Source: Celeribacter sp. PS-C1 (lineage in GTDB: Bacteria > Pseudomonadota > Alphaproteobacteria > Rhodobacterales > Rhodobacteraceae). Taken from it: DNA of 64,000 nt. Numbering within the stretch: position 1 is the first letter of the stretch; every line of letters starts with the position of its first letter. The position numbers and the translations under genes were made by a program. Below are positions 24,228 to 34,886 of the stretch, piece after piece. The notes under the pieces were generated by a model. The model searched no databases. It saw only the letters and a list, made by a program, of their open reading frames with translations, and was not told the DNA's origin. The stretch spans positions 19,243-83,242 of the forward strand of contig NZ_JAHXRW010000014.1 in assembly GCF_019429625.1 (NCBI RefSeq), read 5' to 3'.

Positions 24228-26599
24228 GAAGAATCCGTCTTTGCGGCTATGACGTTAACGGCGTGCGCGACATGTCCGCGCGCAACTGGATGATCCTTCC
24301 AGGAGATGAGGAGGTCTTCGACTCCAGCTTTCTGAGTCACGGGGATCGATTTGGTGGCGTCGTGCGCGTTGGCGCTGAAGCAGGGGTGAATTGGATTGGC
24401 GGTCGTCAGGCCGCGCTTGCCCCTCATGGAAGAGGTAACGGATGGGGGAAGGTCGGGGCGGAAGGGCTTCGCGTTCCTATTCTTGATCTCTTACATGGGC
24501 GAACAGACGATGCCATCGCCCTCGGAAGTGCCTTCACTGGGCTTGTAAGTGGCGCACGCTTTAACGCTGTAGCGATTGACGAGATCGCCGAGGATGTAGA
24601 GATATATCAAGAGCGCCTGCTCGCCGCTCTGAGCGCCGAACGAATCTCCAATCCGATGCTAGTCTGGCGCTCGGTTCTCGCAGTCCTACACCATATGCGA
24701 AACACCCAGGTCCGAGAAAGGTCTGTTATTGGCGTAGTGTCTCACGGGTTCGATGGGCTCCGACTGCAAAAGCTACGGATTCTCAAACAGGCCGGAAACG
24801 CGAAAGAGGTGCTTGCACCCGAACGACGCCGCACAGCTATTCATGTGCCGTTCACTCTGAGCTACAGGCAGCTCGTGTCTAGCGCGCGGGAGCGCCTTCT
24901 TGGTGGCGAGGCACTGTCAGCCCGCAACGCGCATATGGCCCAGGCGCGATCTGCTGCAAATCTTGCGCTTGGCGAGACCTGCGAAGCGGAGGTTCTTAGA
25001 AAGAGCAACGGTGATTGGGATGTTCTTCGAGCGCAGGCACCGCTGGACTTGGAAATACCGAAATTACCGCACAAGGAATTCGACTGGCTATCTGACTGTG
25101 ACGAAATTCTGTTCGAAAGCCTCACGACGGGAGATGTGCGTCGGACTGTTCTCTCGGCTTGCGAACACGCGATAGGCCGAAAAATCACGGCATTACCACA
25201 GGAAGCTGTCGCGCTTGGCGCGTTAGAGGCGGCCAAACGCGTCTCAGAGGGCGACCCGGTCTTTTTCGACTTCTTGCCCAAAATTTCAACCATCGTATAT
25301 GCTGACGGCGAGGCGGCCAGTTACGATCTTATTGAAGACAGCGAGACACTTGTGGCAGGTCAGCTCTACCGCAGTCCCAAGCCCGCACGTCTCGGCCTGC
25401 CTGGAGGACAGTCCGAAATTTCCATCTACCTTCGCAAAGAGGCGCAAACTTGGCCGCGTAAGGCGACCGTCAGCATTGGCGCTTCCTTGAAGGACGACAC
25501 GCCCGTTTCTCTCTATGTCGAACAGAAGCCTGCGGCTGGACGTGCACGTATCGTGATGCACGCTGACACTATCAGCCACCAGTTCGTCGTCGACTGGGAT
25601 CTAGCAGAGGAAATTAAGATGGACTGGGATGCGCTTATCGCCTCCCTGGAGGTTCAAAAACCGTCCATCCCGAACAAACTGGTGCTCCCATGCTCTTCAC
25701 TTGCATGGGATGAAAGTAATCGAGGACCATCTCTCTATGAGCTTCTGGAGCAGAACGTTGATCGGCATAGAGTGGACTGGGCATCTTTGGCTGTAAAGCT
25801 GGCCTCTCGGCCGAACCAAACCTATTGCATTTCGAGTGAGGGCGCGCTCCCAACCGAAGTGAGCGACGAGGCAGAAATGCAGCTCAATCGGCTCACCGAA
25901 CGGGCGATCGCCGAAACACGCGAACGGCTTTCAGGCCGCAGGGACGACGACAATGAAGCTCTCAAGTTCCTGACTTGGCAATTCAAGCGAGCTCCTGATG
26001 AAGTTGCAGACTATCTGCTGGAGTGTATTTCCGCCCGAGATCTGAGGATGTTCAAGCACCCGTTTGTAATGAATCATATGAGCTGGGTTCTGGTGTATTA
26101 CGGCGCGGGGCGGATCATTAGTGACCCGGATCGCGAGCGCAAACTCATGGATGCAATCTATTCTCGGCCATGGCAGGAATGGAACTGGAGGGTTGAGGTT
26201 GCGGCTCTTGCAGTGCTTCTGTCTCGTTCCGACAGCGCGCCCCTATTTCTGACCCCTGAGCGGGTAGAGATTGCTTTTCTGCGCCTTAGACACGAACTGA
26301 AAGAGGCAATCGGCTCCGCTTACACAAAGTTCTCCTACACCCCTTTCCTGCTCGTTGGTCTGCTAAGATACAGAATGAAAGAGCCTTGGGCACTGGTGCT
26401 CGGACGAGATCAGAAAGCCGCAGTCCTGGCAGAAGATGTGAAAGCCGTTCTAAAGGATCTGGAACGCCGCGCACGACGCAACGAGAAGATCAAGCGAACC
26501 TACGAGAAACGCGCTTCTCAACTTTCCCAAGTTCTCGAAGAGCTTGAAGGAAGCGGCACCAACCCTGATTTGCTGCTGGATCTTTTCCATTCAACATAA
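24224..26599 (+). CDS. Large putative Hsp70-like protein of the CoCoNuT-like operon
   Basis: 791 residues, soluble. The N-terminus RLCGYDVNGVRDMSARNW resembles a divergent phosphate-1 loop of actin/Hsp70-fold ATPases, and VIGVVSHGFDGLRLQKLRIL (about 168) sits where Hsp70s have their PAYFNDAQR helix. The canonical DLGGGT phosphate-2 motif is not visible, so the call is tentative. A beta-rich middle (380-520) could be a substrate-binding-like domain, and the C-terminus (620-791) is helical. It is last in the operon, started by GGGAGG and ATGA-coupled. Published CoCoNuT loci include RNA-binding Hsp70 homologues in this position, which supports the reading. It could also be an unrelated large defence protein. 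Confidence 0.5.
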   Translation: MRRIRLCGYDVNGVRDMSARNWMILPGDEEVFDSSFLSHGDRFGGVVRVGAEAGVNWIGGRQAALAPHGRGNGWGKVGAEGLRVPILDLLHGRTDDAIALGSAFTGLVSGARFNAVAIDEIAEDVEIYQERLLAALSAERISNPMLVWRSVLAVLHHMRNTQVRERSVIGVVSHGFDGLRLQKLRILKQAGNAKEVLAPERRRTAIHVPFTLSYRQLVSSARERLLGGEALSARNAHMAQARSAANLALGETCEAEVLRKSNGDWDVLRAQAPLDLEIPKLPHKEFDWLSDCDEILFESLTTGDVRRTVLSACEHAIGRKITALPQEAVALGALEAAKRVSEGDPVFFDFLPKISTIVYADGEAASYDLIEDSETLVAGQLYRSPKPARLGLPGGQSEISIYLRKEAQTWPRKATVSIGASLKDDTPVSLYVEQKPAAGRARIVMHADTISHQFVVDWDLAEEIKMDWDALIASLEVQKPSIPNKLVLPCSSLAWDESNRGPSLYELLEQNVDRHRVDWASLAVKLASRPNQTYCISSEGALPTEVSDEAEMQLNRLTERAIAETRERLSGRRDDDNEALKFLTWQFKRAPDEVADYLLECISARDLRMFKHPFVMNHMSWVLVYYGAGRIISDPDRERKLMDAIYSRPWQEWNWRVEVAALAVLLSRSDSAPLFLTPERVEIAFLRLRHELKEAIGSAYTKFSYTPFLLVGLLRYRMKEPWALVLGRDQKAAVLAEDVKAVLKDLERRARRNEKIKRTYEKRASQLSQVLEELEGSGTNPDLLLDLFHST

Positions 26600-26701
26600 A
26601 GCCTCCTGAGCGGATCACAGGTGAATTAGCATCGCCAGATGGAAGTAGACCCAGTGACAGGTAAAGACATGAAAAAGCAAGCCGAAGGAGCCAAGTGCTC
26701 G

Positions 26702-28075
26702 TCAAGGAACATCTGAAGCGGTCTCAGCGCCTGCTTCGATCAGCTCGAAAGCGTCGGCCAGACGTGAAAGCGCTTCTTCTTGAGGATCTCTCGAATTTGT
26801 CATGATCTTCGTGACATGAAGATAGTGAGAAGCCGCGCCGCCGAGGTTCTCAGCCTGCAGAGGTTCTTTGTGAGCAAGAATGCGTTCGACCTCTGACAGC
26901 GGGACGTGGAGTTCTTTCATCAAAGTTGCTGCAGTCCGTCTCAGGTCATGCCTATTCCAGTCGCTCGTTCCAGTCTCTTCGTAAATCGCTGTCTGAATAC
27001 GCGTCCAGTTCCCGAGTTTACCGCCCACACTGTTTGGAAAGACCAGCTCTTCGGGTTTCCCCTGATCCCAACCTGGCAGCGAACGCAAGATATCAATGGC
27101 TGCGCCCGACAGTGGAAGATCTTGGCCTCGCGCACCTCCTTTCGTCGATTTCACGCTGGGCTTTCGCCAAACACAGTTTTTCCGATCTAGATCACGCCAA
27201 CGCATGGCAACGACCTCCTCGCGACGCGCAGCAGTGTAGAGCATGAAGCGCAAAGCGATCGGGCGAAAATCTTGGGCAGCGTCGATCTTCATTCCTCCGA
27301 TTTGTGGCGCGGGATATTTCAGCAGAGGTAGAATTTTTTCCAACTCGACTTGGGTCAGAACGCGCTTCCGCATTCCGGTGATCGACGGATCAGTCGTGGC
27401 GGGGTCATGCACGGCATCAAGGCTCGCAACCTCCAGCTTGGGAACTCGACCAGCCCCAAGCTTTGCATATGACTTCCGTCCAGCCGCCCAATCGAGCAAA
27501 GGCGCAAGATAAGCACGGGCTTTCGACGCTTGTCCATTTGCGGATTTCTTCTCTTCGGTCAGGCGAACCGGCTTGTAATTGTTCACACACTTCGCGAACG
27601 CTTCCACTTTGATTGTCAAAACAGGCTTATCAAGCAGCGGTTCGAAGACGCGTTCCACAACTCGTCCCGCTTGTGTCCGCTCAGTCTTCGGCCCAGCTGG
27701 AGCCCAAACCTTCTTTTCACCAAAGGCGGCTTCATATTCGCGAAGCAACTCTCGAAGTGTCGGCGCATCCTTCGCACCTTGCACTGCAGCGCGCTTACGT
27801 CGCTTCTCTGCAGTAACGTCCACGCCCGCCTTCAACTCAAGACGCCTCCGCGCCGCCTCATCTCGCGCCTGCTTGAGAGACATCTCTGGATATTGACCGA
27901 GGGTAACGGTTTTCAGTTCGTTGCTGGCGTCTCGTGCTTGGAGAGCGAAAGAGATTTTGCCCTTTGCTGAAATTCTCGCGCGGAGGCCGGTCATCGCGGC
28001 ATCGCTGATTGTCTGGGACTTTCCAGTGGGTTTCAGTTTTCGAAGGTAGGCATCGGTAAGGGCAGTCTTGGTCAT
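26702..28075 (-). CDS. P4-type tyrosine integrase of element B
   Basis: 457 residues. The N-terminal DUF4102 arm-binding domain (1-95, ending LGQYPEMSLKQARDEA) and the catalytic domain both look complete: Arg in TAARREEVVAMRW, Lys in KSTKGG, HDLRRT (HxxR), the His of ILAHKE and the Tyr in ASHYLH. This family integrates islands at tRNA genes. Its start faces the tRNA-Phe remnant 170 bases away, and its leader carries the paired AGGCTACA repeats found again at the far end of element B. It is not closely similar to integrase A, so the two elements have independent enzymes. Confidence 0.92.
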   Translation of the reverse strand: MTKTALTDAYLRKLKPTGKSQTISDAAMTGLRARISAKGKISFALQARDASNELKTVTLGQYPEMSLKQARDEAARRRLELKAGVDVTAEKRRKRAAVQGAKDAPTLRELLREYEAAFGEKKVWAPAGPKTERTQAGRVVERVFEPLLDKPVLTIKVEAFAKCVNNYKPVRLTEEKKSANGQASKARAYLAPLLDWAAGRKSYAKLGAGRVPKLEVASLDAVHDPATTDPSITGMRKRVLTQVELEKILPLLKYPAPQIGGMKIDAAQDFRPIALRFMLYTAARREEVVAMRWRDLDRKNCVWRKPSVKSTKGGARGQDLPLSGAAIDILRSLPGWDQGKPEELVFPNSVGGKLGNWTRIQTAIYEETGTSDWNRHDLRRTAATLMKELHVPLSEVERILAHKEPLQAENLGGAASHYLHVTKIMTNSRDPQEEALSRLADAFELIEAGAETASDVP

Positions 28076-28085
28076 TCGCTTTTCT

Positions 28086-28108
28086 AGGCTACATATAGGC
28101 TACATTTT
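28086..28108. repeat. Right arm-type repeats of element B
   Basis: AGGCTACA (28086-28093) and TAGGCTACATTTT (28096-28108), with the same spacing and orientation as the pair at 4725-4747. They sit directly upstream of the integrase B start. Confidence 0.6.
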
Positions 28109-28245
28109 GAGTGATATTCATTGAAATCCACTGCGACGCAGTGCAACACCATGCGACGAGAAAATTATATCAAATATCTGTTTATAAATGACTTTTACAT
28201 GAAGTCGCCCAGACATGAAAGAGCAAAACAACAGGCCGATACAGA

Positions 28246-28287
28246 GATTGAAAATCCTCGTGTCGGTGTTTCGATTCCGCCCCCGGG
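28246..28287 (+). pseudogene. tRNA-Phe(GAA) 3'-half remnant (att site)
   Basis: The stretch reads as a tRNA-Phe 3' half: anticodon loop with GAA (GATTGAAAATCC), variable region and GTGTCGGTG, T-loop TTCGATT, T-stem CCGCC and acceptor CCCGGG. Compared with the usual alphaproteobacterial form there is one T for G in the T-stem. After CCCCCGGG the CACCA is replaced by GGCTCCG. No D-arm or 5' acceptor strand precedes it, so it cannot be a working tRNA. It is the displaced end left by island integration. Confidence 0.7.
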
Positions 28288-28360
28288 GGCTCCGTTTTAA
28301 ACACCCTCACAATTCCGAATAGTATCTCGGTCTTATCGCTTGGGATGTTTTGTGGCTCTA

Positions 28361-28396
28361 AAAAAAGCGCCCCCGCAATGCGAGGGCGTTTTCTTT
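28361..28396. terminator. Rho-independent terminator downstream of katG
   Basis: A GC-rich stem (CGCCC-CGC / GCG-GGGCG with one mismatch, 28368-28388) is flanked by seven A on the left and TTTTCTTTT on the right, so it works in both directions. For katG (minus strand) the A-run supplies the terminal U-tract. Confidence 0.8.
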
Positions 28397-28412
28397 TCAT
28401 GTCTACCAAAGA

Positions 28413-31217
<2,805 letters not shown>

Positions 31218-31406
31218 ATGTCACATGAACACAGCCATCCGCATCTCACGACACATGAGGCCGAGGTGATCGACCGGCTTCTCACCGCCTGCAGCGAATA
31301 TCAGCACAACGGTGAAGACCTGAACTCTGAGCTTGTTGATCGGATTGGGATGAACATGATGCAGGCTTTCATCGCCCGAAATAGTGAAAAATCGGACGAC
31401 AGCTGA
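31218..31406 (+). CDS. Small hypothetical protein upstream of waaA
   Basis: 62 residues from ATG 31218; an earlier ATG at 31182 would add 12. His-rich start MSHEHSHPHLTTHEAEVID, then an amphipathic segment with EYQHNGEDLNSELVDRIG and MMQAFIARN. The later part looks like a folded helical protein, while the upstream frame does not, which is why I take the shorter start. It resembles small uncharacterised proteins near waaA in related genomes, from memory only. Function unknown. Confidence 0.5.
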   Translation: MSHEHSHPHLTTHEAEVIDRLLTACSEYQHNGEDLNSELVDRIGMNMMQAFIARNSEKSDDS

Positions 31407-31575
31407 GCTAAAAGCCCTCCAAAGATCGAAAGCCCCCGAAAGAGACTACAGCGTGCTCTCAGTCCGAGACGGCTAATTTGAGCGCCCACCTCGATCATCA
31501 TCTTGCCTGTCACACAACGCACCGCCCCTCTTGCCAAGACAGGGCTACAGAGCGTAAGCGAATGGGCACTTTTGA

Positions 31576-32892
31576 TTGATCTGGGCGGCTGTCTTGTTTC
31601 TCTATCGTTTCCTTCTGACCCTGCTGAGCCCGCTGTTTGCGCTCGTGTTGTTGCGGCAACTGTTGCGCGGTAGGGAACGCCTATCTGATCTCGTGGAACG
31701 CTTCGGCGCAGACCTAAAGGCGACATCCCGCTCAAGCACGCCGCTTCTATGGATTCACGGCGCCTCGAATGGCGAGCTGACCGCCGCACGCGGCCTGATC
31801 GAAGAGGCGCTGGACCGCGCGCCCTGCCTAGACATCCTCGTCACCGTCAACACGGTTAGTGCACGCAAAATGGTTGCAGGCTGGGCCCTGCCCCGCGTCC
31901 AAACCCGGCTCGCACCGATGGATTTGCAGCCTGTGCTCAAGCGTTTCTTGGCAGCCACCCGCCCCAGCGCGCTGGTCTCTCTGGAAAATGAGATTTGGCC
32001 CAACCGATTTGTCATGCTCGCTCGCCACGACATCCCCGTGATCGTCGCAGGCGCGCGCATGTCGGAACGCACGGCGCGGCGTTGGGGTCAAATGGGCGCG
32101 CTGCTCGGCGGCACAATCCGTCAGACCATCGCCGCGATTACCAAACTCGCAGCACAGGACACCGCCTCTGAACAGCGGCTTTTGCAACTGGGCTTGCCTG
32201 CAAACGCGCTGTTGCCGCGGATGAACCTTAAAAGCACGGTCGAGCTGGCCACCGCACCGGAAGCGGAGCTGACAGATCTGCAAAACATCTTTTCCCGCGA
32301 CAAGACCCTGCTCGCCGCCTCGACCCATGCGGGCGAGGAGCGCCCGATCGTTGAGGCCTTTCAAAGCCTGCAAAAAAGCCACCCCGACGCCAGGTTGATC
32401 CTCGCCCCGCGCCATCCTTCACGCGCCGAGACCATCGCGACAGAGTTGACCCGCGCGGGTTTGAGTTTTGCGCGTCGCTCAAAAGGTGACGCCCCCGAAA
32501 GCGCGCCGATCTACCTCGCCGATACGCTGGGCGAAATGGCGCTTTGGTATCGCCTCGCGGGCATCACTTTCGTTGGCGGCTCTCTGACGGATCACGGCGG
32601 GCACACGCCCTATGAGCCAGTGCAATTCGACACCGCCATCCTGCACGGTCCGCATGTCTCCAACCATGCTGCGGCCTATGACGCGCTTGACCGAGGCAAC
32701 GGCGCGCTTGCATTGGCCGATGCCGCCGCTTTGGCGGAGGCCGTGAGCGCGCTCATGTCGGAGCCAGAGCGCGCGAAAGAGATGGCCGCACAGGCCCATG
32801 TGGCGCTGATCCCGCTGCGTGAGACCCAGCTTCGACAAGAGGCATTTTGGACCGCCTTGGCCGATCTGCCCAAATTACAGGCATTGAAATAG
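31576..32892 (+). CDS. waaA: 3-deoxy-D-manno-octulosonic acid (Kdo) transferase
   Basis: 438 residues, GT30 family. It transfers Kdo from CMP-Kdo to lipid A precursor at the inner membrane. An N-terminal membrane-associated segment (about 3-28) is followed by the acceptor domain with WIHGASNGE, carrying the catalytic Glu. LENEIWPN and a donor domain follow with LAPRHPSRAE and VGGSLTDHGGHTPYEP. Length matches the family. The frame begins at a TTG (31576) with no ATG before the membrane segment, so the start is uncertain by a few codons. Confidence 0.92.
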   Translation: MIWAAVLFLYRFLLTLLSPLFALVLLRQLLRGRERLSDLVERFGADLKATSRSSTPLLWIHGASNGELTAARGLIEEALDRAPCLDILVTVNTVSARKMVAGWALPRVQTRLAPMDLQPVLKRFLAATRPSALVSLENEIWPNRFVMLARHDIPVIVAGARMSERTARRWGQMGALLGGTIRQTIAAITKLAAQDTASEQRLLQLGLPANALLPRMNLKSTVELATAPEAELTDLQNIFSRDKTLLAASTHAGEERPIVEAFQSLQKSHPDARLILAPRHPSRAETIATELTRAGLSFARRSKGDAPESAPIYLADTLGEMALWYRLAGITFVGGSLTDHGGHTPYEPVQFDTAILHGPHVSNHAAAYDALDRGNGALALADAAALAEAVSALMSEPERAKEMAAQAHVALIPLRETQLRQEAFWTALADLPKLQALK

Positions 32893-33064
32893 CCTCACGC
32901 TCGCCGTTTCCGCCCATAAACGGCTCCTGAAACGATTTTTCTTCCCAGCCGTCACAGGGCTTTGATACTCCTGTGTCACTCTGATGCGACAAACCGGGTG
33001 CTGGCGCGATTTTTTCGCGCCACTGAGGAGGACCCGCCGCACTCAGACATTGAGGGAAGAGCAG

Positions 33065-33544
33065 GTGTCATTGATCCGACCCAGACAACATCCGGTGAAA
33101 CTCGGGCGAGGCGGCAAAGACGGCGTGCGCACGCAGTTCGGTGCGTTGATCTGGCGTTGGCGCAAAGACAAACTACAAATCCTTCTGGTCAAATCGCGGC
33201 GCCGGAAACGCTGGATCATCCCGAAAGGCTGGCCGATGGACGGGCAAACGCCCGTACAAGCCGCCGCCACCGAGGCTTGGGAAGAGGCCGGGATCAAAGG
33301 CCGCCCTACCCCAATCTGCATCGGGCTTTATTCCTATCTCAAATACCCGCGCGACGGCAATTTGCCGATGCCCTGCGTTGTCGCGGTGTTTCCACTCAAG
33401 GCGCGCTGGGTCTTTGACAGATACCCCGAGGCCAATGAACGCAAACGCAAATGGGTCTCCGCCAAAAAAGCGGCAAACCTTGTGGATGAGCCCGAGCTGG
33501 CCCAGATCATCCGCCATTTCAACCCGCGCCTCTATCGTCTCTGA
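33065..33544 (+). CDS. Nudix hydrolase
   Basis: 159 residues from GTG 33065, chosen because GAGGGA lies eight bases before it; an ATG at 32984 would add 27 residues of poor composition. The Nudix box reads GWPMDGQTPVQ then AAATEAWEEAGI: the core EAWEEAGI is kept, but the first Glu is Gln and the Arg is Thr, as often in diphosphoinositol-polyphosphate-phosphohydrolase-like members. It hydrolyses a nucleoside or inositol diphosphate; substrate unknown. Followed in the same direction by DUF1178 and an SDR gene. Confidence 0.8.
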   Translation: MSLIRPRQHPVKLGRGGKDGVRTQFGALIWRWRKDKLQILLVKSRRRKRWIIPKGWPMDGQTPVQAAATEAWEEAGIKGRPTPICIGLYSYLKYPRDGNLPMPCVVAVFPLKARWVFDRYPEANERKRKWVSAKKAANLVDEPELAQIIRHFNPRLYRL

Positions 33545-33617
33545 GGGGGAGGGCCGCATTGCAAAGCCCCTGCACAGTCCCTATTCTAAGGGTCTGGTCT
33601 TGGGGAATGCGCAGGTC

Positions 33618-34091
33618 ATGATCCGCTACATGCTCAAATGCTCCGAAGAGCATCAGTTCGAAAGCTGGTTTCGTTCCGCCGAAGCCTTTGAGACACTGCG
33701 CGAAAACGGTCAGTTGAGCTGCCCGACCTGCGGCAAATCTCAGGTGTTCAAAGCCATGATGGCCCCACGTGTCAGCACGGCGCGCAAGGCCGAGAGCCCC
33801 GCCCCCGAGGCGACCACATCCACCCCACCGTCGCAGAACGCCCCAATGGAGCCGCCACGTCCCTCCGCAGAAGAGGTCGAAAAGGCGGTCGCCAAACTCA
33901 GAGCAGAGGTTGAGGCCAATTCCGATTACGTCGGCGTCGAATTCGCCAAGGAGGCGCGCAAAATCCACGAAGGCGAGGCCCCCGCGCGTGCGATCTACGG
34001 CGAGGCGAAACTGGACGACGCCAAGGCCCTTTTGGAAGAGGGTGTGCCGGTCCTTCCGCTGCCCTTCACGCCCAAGCGCAAACTGAACTGA
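33618..34091 (+). CDS. DUF1178 family protein
   Basis: 157 residues starting MIRYMLKCSEEHQFESWFRS, with a CPTCGKS knuckle (about 36-42), a Pro/Ser linker, and the conserved C-terminal block DYVGVEFAKEARKIHEGEAP and EAKLDDAKALLEEGVPVLPL. This is the standard DUF1178 pattern in alphaproteobacteria; the first Cys pair may bind zinc. Role unknown. The ATG at 33618 is used because the upstream in-frame extension overlaps the Nudix gene. Probably co-transcribed with the Nudix and SDR genes. Confidence 0.88.
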   Translation: MIRYMLKCSEEHQFESWFRSAEAFETLRENGQLSCPTCGKSQVFKAMMAPRVSTARKAESPAPEATTSTPPSQNAPMEPPRPSAEEVEKAVAKLRAEVEANSDYVGVEFAKEARKIHEGEAPARAIYGEAKLDDAKALLEEGVPVLPLPFTPKRKLN

Positions 34092-34116
34092 CACCTCCCC
34101 TACAAAGGCAATCGAC

Positions 34117-34764
34117 ATGGACACGGCTCTCATCACCGGCGCCTCGCGCGGCATTGGCGCGGCTCTGAAATCCGAACTCGGCACGCGCGGCTATGAGGTC
34201 ACCGGCACCTCGACGCGCGGCGCAGACGGCCTTTTGCCGCTTGATGTCAAAGACCCGCAGAGCGTTTCGGGTCTGGCCAGCACGTTGAAAGATCGCCCGC
34301 TGGACCTGTTGGTCTGTAACGCCGGGCTTTATCTCGACAAAGGGCAAGCGCTCGAGACCGACTACCCCGCAGACATGTGGGCCGAAGAATTCGCCGTCAA
34401 TGTCACGGGCGTCTTCCTGACGGTGCAGGCCTTTCTCCCCGCCTTGCGCGCCGCGCGCGGCAAGATCGCGATCATTTCGTCCCAGATGGCGTCCCACACC
34501 CGCGCGCCCGGTGGCTCTTACATCTACCGCGCGTCGAAAGCCGCGGCTCTGAACCTGGGCCGCAACCTTGCCTCCGATCTCAAATCGGACGGCATTTCGG
34601 TCGGCATCTACCACCCCGGCTGGGTCCAGACCGATATGGGCGGCGCCTCGGCCGAGATCACGCCGACCATGGCCGCCACAGGATTGGCGGATCGTTTTGC
34701 CGAGCTGTCGCTGACCTCCACCGGTTGTTTCCTGACCTGGGACGGGCATCCACACGCCTATTGA
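34117..34764 (+). CDS. Short-chain dehydrogenase/reductase
   Basis: 215 residues, short for an SDR. Rossmann start TALITGASRGIGAAL (cofactor binding), LLVCNAGL in place of NNAG, active-site Ser region IISSQMASH and catalytic YRASK with Tyr and Lys. The C-terminal TSTGCFLTWDGHPHAY resembles a family of C-factor-like NAD(P)-dependent oxidoreductases. Substrate unknown. It follows DUF1178 by 25 bases. Confidence 0.88.
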   Translation: MDTALITGASRGIGAALKSELGTRGYEVTGTSTRGADGLLPLDVKDPQSVSGLASTLKDRPLDLLVCNAGLYLDKGQALETDYPADMWAEEFAVNVTGVFLTVQAFLPALRAARGKIAIISSQMASHTRAPGGSYIYRASKAAALNLGRNLASDLKSDGISVGIYHPGWVQTDMGGASAEITPTMAATGLADRFAELSLTSTGCFLTWDGHPHAY

Positions 34765-34886
34765 GGCCTCTTTGAAGCAAAAATACTCAGTAAAATATGC
34801 GCTGGCACCGCGCGCCACTCTTGCGCTTGGGCCTTAAGCCACTTAGAGAACCGTGACCACTCTGACGACGGGGGATAAGGCCAGAG

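Larger units (their letters stand above)
4656..28287. mobile_element. Integrated element B (about 23.6 kb defence island)
   Basis: Bounded by the shared 15-mer GATTCCGCCCCCGGG (4636 and 28273), with an AlpA-like regulator at one end and a P4-type integrase at the other. Identically spaced AGGCTACA...TAGGCTACATTTT pairs lie inside both ends. Cargo is hipBA, a type I R-M operon and a CoCoNuT-like operon. Boundaries are inferred from the repeats; exact crossover points are not determined. Confidence 0.65.
28076..28412. other. Right junction of element B with the chromosome
   Basis: No gene. It contains the integrase B leader and arm repeats, a short AT-rich stretch (28155-28200), the tRNA-Phe remnant and the katG terminator, all listed separately. 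Confidence 0.65.

Noticed and set aside
16035..26599. Zorya, Druantia or BREX identity for the operon
   Set aside because: No ZorAB motor pair, no DruE-type giant helicase, no BrxC/PglZ. McrB/DUF2357 plus coiled coils fit better.
28246..28287. Functional tRNA-Phe gene
   Set aside because: Only the 3' half is present and CACCA is replaced by GGCTCCG.
34765..34886. Lysine riboswitch before lysC
   Set aside because: The leader is only about 120 bases and shows no recognisable riboswitch stems.
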